From Campylobacterales bacterium (GTDB taxonomy: Bacteria; Campylobacterota; Campylobacteria; Campylobacterales; QNZT01), in assembly GCA_015662615.1 (NCBI GenBank), contig DQTU01000208.1:1-8228 (forward strand): DNA of 8,228 nt, written 5' to 3'. The position numbers and the translations under genes were made by a program. This document shows positions 6,471 to 8,228 of this stretch, one piece after another. Every line of letters begins with the position of its first letter. Within the stretch, counting starts at the first letter, position 1. A model generated the notes under the pieces. It did not search any database, had not been told where the DNA came from, and worked only from the letters and a program-made list of their open reading frames with translations.

Positions 6471-6498
6471 ATCAAGAAGAGTTTTAACTCTTCTTGAT
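6471..6498. terminator. Perfect inverted repeat between convergent genes, possible bidirectional terminator
   Basis: ATCAAGAAGAGTT (6471-6483) and AACTCTTCTTGAT (6486-6498) are perfect 13-base complements separated by TT. The repeat starts right after the stop of the broken transporter gene and includes the last four codons and stop of argG on the other strand. Its position between converging genes suggests transcription end or mRNA protection for both. Neither side has a T-run after the stem, so it is not a standard Rho-independent terminator. Confidence 0.55.
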
Positions 6499-7695
6499 AA
6501 TAAATCTCAACGCATTTAGTTTGATAAAACCTTCTGCATCTTTTTGGTTATAAACTTCATCCTCTTCAAATGTTGAGAGCTCTTCATCAAACAGTGTATT
6601 TGGAGAAGTTCTTCCTACTACCATGATACTACCTTTATAAAGTTTTAGTCGTACAGTTCCATTTACATCTTTTTGAGTATTGTCAATTGCAGCTTGGAGC
6701 ATTTCTCTTTCAGGTGCGAACCAAAAACCGTTATAAATAAGTTTTGCATAACGAGGCATGAGCTCATCTTTTAAGTGTGCTGCTTCACGATCAAGTGTGA
6801 TAGACTCTATCGCTCGGTGGGCTTTTAACATGATAGTTCCGCCTGGTGTTTCATAACAACCACGAGCTTTCATACCTACAAATCTATTTTCTACGATATC
6901 AATTCGTCCGATTCCGTGTTTGTTTCCTAGAGCATTTAGATCTTCTAACATAGTTGCAGGAGAGAGCTCTTCGCCGTTTAATGTAATTGGGTCTCCGCTT
7001 TTGTAGCCTATTTCAATATACTCAGCTGTATCAGGTGCATTTTCAGGACTTACTGACCATTTCCACATACTCTCTTCAGGTTCCATGTTGGGATCTTCTA
7101 GCTGTAGTCCCTCATATGAGATATGAAGTAGATTTGCATCCATAGAATAAGGAGATTTTCCTTTTTTCTGGTCGATTTTTATGCCATGCTCAGCCGCATA
7201 TGCCAAAAGTTTTTCACGAGAATTCAGATCCCACTCTCTCCATGGAGCGATGATTGTCAAGTTTGGATTTTGGCTGAGATATCCTATTTCAAATCTTACT
7301 TGGTCGTTTCCTTTTCCAGTAGCTCCGTGGCTCACACCATCAGCTCCTACTTTGTTTGCGATTTCTACCTGTTTTTTTGCGATAAGTGGTCTTGCTATGG
7401 AAGTTCCTAAAAGGTACTCACCTTCATAAATTGTGTTGGCTCTAAACATTGGGAAAACATAATCTTTTACAAACTCTTCTCGTAAATCTTCGATAAAGAT
7501 ATTTTCAGGTTTGATTCCCAAATCAAGAGCTTTTTGACGTGCCGGTTCTACCTCTTCACCTTGTCCGATATCTGCTGTAAAAGTGATAACTTCACAGTTA
7601 TACTCATCTTGAAGCCATTTTAAAATGATACTTGTATCTAACCCACCGCTATACGCTAAAACTACTTTTTTAACACTTTTTTTCACTAAACCCAT
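6484..7695 (-). CDS. argG: Argininosuccinate synthase
   Basis: Cytoplasmic enzyme of arginine synthesis that joins citrulline and aspartate using ATP (releasing AMP and PPi) to give argininosuccinate. The 403-residue reading has the N-type ATP pyrophosphatase loop AYSGGLDTS (14-22), GTSIARPLIAK (97-107), the hallmark GATGKGNDQVRFE (124-136), then APWREWDL, SPYSMDANLLHISYEG and YETPGGTIM. Length is normal (about 400). Start is uncertain: the ATG at 7693-7695 has AGG directly against it, leaving no spacing. GTG at 7684-7686, three codons in, has AGGA 8 bases upstream and would give MKKSVKKVVLAYSGG, a more usual beginning. The coordinates here take the outer ATG. It is transcribed toward the pst-pho operon, divergently from the S4-domain gene, and looks intact. 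Possible -10 boxes lie in the AT-rich region at 7700-7730. Confidence 0.96.
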   Translation of the reverse strand: MGLVKKSVKKVVLAYSGGLDTSIILKWLQDEYNCEVITFTADIGQGEEVEPARQKALDLGIKPENIFIEDLREEFVKDYVFPMFRANTIYEGEYLLGTSIARPLIAKKQVEIANKVGADGVSHGATGKGNDQVRFEIGYLSQNPNLTIIAPWREWDLNSREKLLAYAAEHGIKIDQKKGKSPYSMDANLLHISYEGLQLEDPNMEPEESMWKWSVSPENAPDTAEYIEIGYKSGDPITLNGEELSPATMLEDLNALGNKHGIGRIDIVENRFVGMKARGCYETPGGTIMLKAHRAIESITLDREAAHLKDELMPRYAKLIYNGFWFAPEREMLQAAIDNTQKDVNGTVRLKLYKGSIMVVGRTSPNTLFDEELSTFEEDEVYNQKDAEGFIKLNALRFIIKKS

Positions 7696-7839
7696 CCTAA
7701 ATCAAATTTATAAGATTTTACCAAAAAATGCATTTTAAAATGATATATTAAATATATTAAATTTTTTTCTCACTTAATAAAGCTTTATATATTTTTTTAA
7801 TAAAATGGATAAAAATAGAGATGTTAGGGTTAAGAAAAA
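7696..7839. promoter_or_regulatory. AT-rich divergent promoter region (argG / rqcP)
   Basis: These 144 bases separate argG (leftward) from the S4-domain gene (rightward), so both promoters should be here. Rightward, TAAAAT at 7801-7806 after a T-rich run is a plausible -10 box. Leftward, TAAAAT read on the - strand at about 7716-7721 is a candidate. A perfect 12-bp palindrome CATTTTAAAATG (7731-7742) and a direct repeat of TATATTAAA just after it could be operator sequence or simply low-complexity AT DNA. No clear ARG box or riboswitch is recognised. Confidence 0.4.
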
Positions 7840-8085
7840 TTGAGAATTGATAAGTTTATAAACTCCGTAAATATTACAAAAAGACGAACCATCGCTGAAG
7901 ATATGTGTAAATCAAAAGTTGTTTCTTTGAATGGTATTGTGGTAAAACCTGCAAAAGCTGTTAAAATCGGTGATATTATTGAAGTTGCGTATCTTGAAAA
8001 AACTGTCAAATATGAAGTTTTACAAATTCCTGCTACTAAGTCAATTCCTAAAAGTAAAAAGGATGAGTATGTCAAAGAGCTTTAA
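7840..8085 (+). CDS. rqcP: S4-domain RNA-binding protein, RqcP/Hsp15-like
   Basis: An 81-residue protein that is essentially one S4 RNA-binding fold: MRIDKFINSVNITKRRTIAED, then VSLNGIVVKPAKAVKIGDIIEV, closing with a basic tail. It closely follows the pattern of B. subtilis RqcP (YabO), MRLDKFL..RLIKRRT..., which binds stalled 50S subunits and helps RqcH add alanine tails in ribosome quality control. Enterobacterial Hsp15 is a longer relative. The start is TTG at 7840-7842: an in-frame TAA lies at 7831-7833 and no ATG is available. The ribosome site is weak (AGGG 7826-7829 or TAAG 7831-7834). The last 17 bases overlap the trpD start, suggesting coupling. The S4 family is certain. The RqcP role is inferred and would need an RqcH homologue in the genome. 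Confidence 0.82.
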   Translation: MRIDKFINSVNITKRRTIAEDMCKSKVVSLNGIVVKPAKAVKIGDIIEVAYLEKTVKYEVLQIPATKSIPKSKKDEYVKEL

Positions 8086-8228
8086 CGAGGCTAGAGAAAA
8101 ATTTGAAGCTATTTTTAGTGCTACCATGAGTGCTGAGGATGCGAAAGATTATCTGGTTTCTCTTTATGCAAAAGGGGAAACTTCTGAAGAGATTGCTGCG
8201 GCTGTTGAAGTGATGAGAAAGTACTCTA
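8069..8228 (+). CDS. trpD: Anthranilate phosphoribosyltransferase, N-terminal part (cut by window end)
   Basis: Fifty-three codons of a gene that continues past the window. The product matches the helical N-terminal domain of the glycosyltransferase-3 family: EKFEAIFSATMSAEDAKDYLVSLYAKGETSEEIAAAVEVMRKYS, with the telling KGET.EEIAAAVEVMR segment. In this family that fits TrpD, which transfers phosphoribosyl from PRPP to anthranilate in tryptophan synthesis. Thymidine phosphorylase and TrpD2/YbiB-type relatives share the fold, and the catalytic GTGGD region is outside the window. ATG 8069 is chosen because AAGGA (8059-8063) sits 5 bases upstream; ATG 8063 is in frame but overlaps that site. 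It overlaps the S4-domain gene by 17 bases in another phase. Confidence 0.75.
   Translation, partial: MSKSFNEAREKFEAIFSATMSAEDAKDYLVSLYAKGETSEEIAAAVEVMRKYS

Noticed and set aside
5743..6487. Two separate small membrane proteins (5743-5994 and 6065-6487)
   Set aside because: They read as consecutive parts of one EamA transporter, joined by conserved sequence in intermediate phases (DEMDKIHTFGALIMGV and NIILFPKELV), so they are pieces of one broken gene.
7181..7429. Plus-strand reading frames of 74-82 codons inside argG
   Set aside because: They are antisense to the conserved GATGKGNDQVRFE region of argG, and their products show no family features.
7731..7742. ARG box (ArgR operator) upstream of argG
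   Set aside because: CATTTTAAAATG is palindromic but lacks the TGAAT/ATTCA half-sites, and AT-rich DNA makes such palindromes by chance. It is mentioned only as part of the divergent promoter region.
7830..8075. Minus-strand 81-codon frame opposite the S4-domain gene
   Set aside because: The opposite strand encodes a clear S4 domain over the same stretch, and the minus frame has no ribosome site or recognisable motif.
1..8228. CRISPR array, tRNA, rRNA, riboswitch or replication origin
   Set aside because: No regularly spaced repeats, cloverleaf-like sequence, rRNA segment or known riboswitch core was seen on either strand; repeats present are limited to the two Pho boxes and the TAGACAAA operator.

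Overview
The window looks like a low-GC chromosome segment from a Campylobacterota (epsilonproteobacterial) bacterium, probably a Sulfurimonas- or Sulfurovum-like sulfur oxidiser. This placement is inferred from protein character, tightly overlapping genes and AT-rich intergenic DNA. No rRNA or other decisive marker is present.

Layout. Positions 1-60 may be the end of an IS5-type insertion sequence, abutting a TTAA and then a Pho-box promoter. From about 70 to 5623 lies a phosphate (Pst/Pho) cluster on the + strand: pstC and pstA (ATGA overlap), a 323-bp gap, then pstB, phoU, a PhoB-type response regulator and a PhoR-type histidine kinase, each overlapping the next by 1-7 bases. Both pstC and pstB have their own promoter. 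Each promoter has two 11-bp direct repeats of the form TGTAACC, then 9 bases, then a -10 box. No pstS is present in the window; it may lie upstream or elsewhere.

The pstA-pstB gap also holds the remains of a small antitoxin-like gene (start of a Phd/YefM-type reading frame, about 30 residues) with an intact-looking promoter/operator made of nested TAGACAAA inverted repeats. Behind the kinase gene, and overlapping its stop codon, is an EamA/DMT-family transporter gene broken by one in-frame stop and three frameshifts, one of them in a run of eight G. A perfect 13-bp inverted repeat separates it from the convergent argG (argininosuccinate synthase, - strand). An AT-rich divergent intergenic region follows. 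Then come a small S4-domain protein resembling RqcP/Hsp15 (TTG start) and the first 53 codons of trpD (anthranilate phosphoribosyltransferase), which overlaps it by 17 bases.

How it works together. PstC, PstA and PstB are the membrane and ATPase parts of the high-affinity phosphate importer. PhoU links importer status to the PhoR kinase. PhoR would phosphorylate the PhoB-like regulator, which is expected to bind the two Pho boxes, closing the loop on the same cluster. ArgG, RqcP and TrpD are unrelated housekeeping functions. I see no clearly new biological system. The most interesting points are the twin Pho boxes, the decayed toxin-antitoxin locus with switchable hairpins, and the G8 tract in the broken transporter.
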